Below, piece after piece: positions 62,802 to 64,000 of a stretch of DNA of 64,000 nucleotides. Made by a program: the position numbers and the translations under genes. Source of the DNA: Roseobacter sinensis (GTDB taxonomy: Bacteria > Pseudomonadota > Alphaproteobacteria > Rhodobacterales > Rhodobacteraceae). Under the pieces are notes generated by a model that was given only the letters and a program-made list of their open reading frames with translations, did not search any database and had not been told where the DNA came from. Numbering within the stretch: position 1 is the first letter of the stretch; each line of letters opens with the position of its first letter. The DNA lies in assembly GCF_025755255.1 (NCBI RefSeq), contig NZ_JALIEB010000008.1:1-64000 (forward strand), read 5' to 3'.

Positions 62802-63223
62802 TGTCATGTCCTTATTCTGGGATCCCGGACGACGTCGCAGGCCGTCCTTGCAGGCATAACTGTGAACTAAGCGGTTTGGTTCAATGCCTGGGCGATCAAT
62901 CAAAAGTGAAGTGGCGGAAACAGGCTCAAATCGACCGACACGCCGCGGAATGATCGGCAGGTCTTTGCTGCGTTCCTCTGCCGCACTTAAAAGTGCGGAA
63001 AGTGCTGAAAACGACACGGGGTCGCAAATGCGATTGACCGGTTCTTCCAAGTCACGGCATGTTTCACTTCGGAGGAGAGGACCGCTGCCCATGCAGGACG
63101 ATCTGAGCAAGATCAAACTGGTTGTTCGCACCATCGGTGCAGAGCGCGGGCGTGCGGCACGGGGACGGCCTGTCGCGCGATAGGCCGTCATCCGCCCCAT
63201 CTCCCACGATTCAGGACATATTT
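62802..63223. other. divergent intergenic region, outer-membrane protein / mttB-like
   Basis: This 422-bp region contains the palindrome listed at 62981-62998. A 30-codon plus-strand frame at 63091-63183 has no recognisable relatives and a poorly spaced ribosome binding site. I looked for glycine and SAH riboswitch cores and did not find a convincing one. Confidence 0.4.
62981..62998. promoter_or_regulatory. 18-bp palindrome upstream of the mttB-like gene
   Basis: CCGCACTT-AA-AAGTGCGG has perfect 8-bp arms around two bases. It is about 225 bases before the methyltransferase start and about 180 bases upstream of the outer-membrane protein start, so it could act on either promoter. Confidence 0.45.
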
Positions 63224-64000
63224 ATGATACAACGTACCACGTCCCGCAGCGGTGGCCGGGCGGCCCGGCGCGCCGCCCGCGCCGCACCGCTTGCCACACA
63301 TCTGCGTCCGATCCGCCCCGGCCTCTCGGGCGGCACCTATGCTCCGCTGACCGCCACCGATATGGACAATATCCACGGGGCCGCGCTGCAAGCTCTGGAG
63401 GAGATCGGTCTGGCCGATGCGCCTGCCTCCGGCGTTGCCTATCTCACCGGCGCGGGCGCCACCCAAGGCGCCGACGGTCGCATCCGCTTCCCGCGCGCGC
63501 TGGTGGAGGACACGATTGCCCGTGCGAACCGGTCCATCACCCTCTGCGGACGCGACCCTGAGCATGACCTCGATCTCTCTGGAACCCGGGTGCATTATGG
63601 CACCGCAGGTGCGGCGGTGCATCTGGTCGAAGTCGATGGCCGCAGCTATCGCGAATGCGGCGTGCAGGATCTGCACGACGCCGCGCGAATTGCCGATACG
63701 CTCCAGAACATCCATTTCGTGCAACGCCCGATGGTCTGCCGCGATATCACCGACAATCTGGAGATGGATGTGAACTCCATCTACGCCTGCTGTGCGGGCA
63801 CCACCAAGCACATTGGCACCTCTTTCAGCGATCCGGCTTTCGTCAAACACGGCGTGGAGCTGCTGCACATGATCGCCGGCGGCGAGGACGCCTGGCGCGC
63901 CCGGCCCTTTGTCAGCAACACGAACTGCTTCGTGGTGCCGCCGATGAAGTTCGCCACGGAGTCCTGCGAGGTCATGGAGGCCTGCATCAAGGCCGGGATG
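63224..64000 (+). CDS. trimethylamine methyltransferase (MttB) family protein, 5' part
   Basis: The first 259 codons of a gene that runs off the window. After a basic, Arg/Ala-rich N-terminus, the sequence reads LSGGTYAPLTATDMDNIHGAALQALEEIGLADAPASG, TGAGATQGADGRIRFPRALVEDTIARANRSITLCGRDPEHDLDLSG, and a later CCAGTTKHIGTSFSDP, the MttB-superfamily barrel. Members move a methyl group from trimethylamine, glycine betaine or other amines to a corrinoid protein. No in-frame TAG occurs in the visible part, but the pyrrolysine position lies beyond it. Confidence 0.9.
   Translation, partial: MIQRTTSRSGGRAARRAARAAPLATHLRPIRPGLSGGTYAPLTATDMDNIHGAALQALEEIGLADAPASGVAYLTGAGATQGADGRIRFPRALVEDTIARANRSITLCGRDPEHDLDLSGTRVHYGTAGAAVHLVEVDGRSYRECGVQDLHDAARIADTLQNIHFVQRPMVCRDITDNLEMDVNSIYACCAGTTKHIGTSFSDPAFVKHGVELLHMIAGGEDAWRARPFVSNTNCFVVPPMKFATESCEVMEACIKAGM

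Noticed and set aside
63091-63183. 30-codon frame before the mttB-like gene
   Set aside because: The ribosome binding site is too far from the ATG and the product is Arg-rich without recognisable relatives.

Overview
The window looks like a chromosomal segment of an alphaproteobacterium of the family Rhodobacteraceae (roseobacter group). Several things point there together: high GC; the gene order yceD-rpmF-plsX-fabH-ihfA-merR; the block dgt-argS-SPOR-nagZ-scpA-scpB; a double-length dCTP deaminase; an ornithine-lipid acyltransferase; and a perfect CtrA-type site. The assignment is inferred from gene content and was not checked by search. Apart from one stretch of gene decay the region is mostly housekeeping.

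Layout. 0-3 kb: a chemoreceptor gene and a possible gene remnant. 3.4-6.3 kb: three co-directional oxidoreductases (aldo/keto reductase, quinone reductase, SDR). 6.4-9 kb: an alpha/beta hydrolase, then a decayed zone with an SDR pseudogene and a frameshifted MarR gene. The SDR pseudogene carries two in-frame stops and a 250-bp internal inversion. 9-13.4 kb: an ABC importer operon (binding protein, ATPase, fused double permease) translationally coupled to a glycosyltransferase. 13.7-16.4 kb: YceI and a solo OpgH glucan synthase. 16.6-24.5 kb: a drug/metabolite transporter, enolase, a GNAT, a FAD oxidoreductase, a cupin, AnmK, TyrRS, a 43-residue membrane peptide and a FemAB-like protein. 24.5-28.6 kb: an SDR behind a perfect 24-bp palindrome, an ABC-F protein, OlsB with a candidate Pho box, and BamE. 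28.7-34.2 kb: the yceD/rpmF/plsX/fabH/ihfA/merR block with an extra hydrolase inside it. 34.3-42.3 kb: tRNA-Pro, dcd, and the condensin/peptidoglycan/argS/dgt block.

42.3-45.2 kb holds the most unusual locus. A 93-residue protein is built from four repeats, each ending F-T-T-S-M, and lies upstream of a 349-residue protein of unknown function. Upstream of both is a 115-bp AT-rich region with a perfect CtrA site and four DnaA boxes, followed by exonuclease III. 45.5-52.5 kb: a cytosolic animal-type haem peroxidase, an HNH nuclease, a secreted hydrolase divergent from a membrane-linked AraC regulator, and a lipoprotein/desaturase pair divergent from a TetR regulator with paired operators. 52.5-64 kb: the cobK-glycosylase-esterase operon, an MFS transporter, the cimA-methyltransferase-NDUFAF6-like operon, cysS with a low-GC 3' end, an aminotransferase, an outer-membrane barrel protein and the start of an MttB-family methyltransferase.

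Functional names rest on motifs and family memory without database searches. Starts were moved inside longer open frames where a ribosome binding site, signal peptide or domain boundary supported it.
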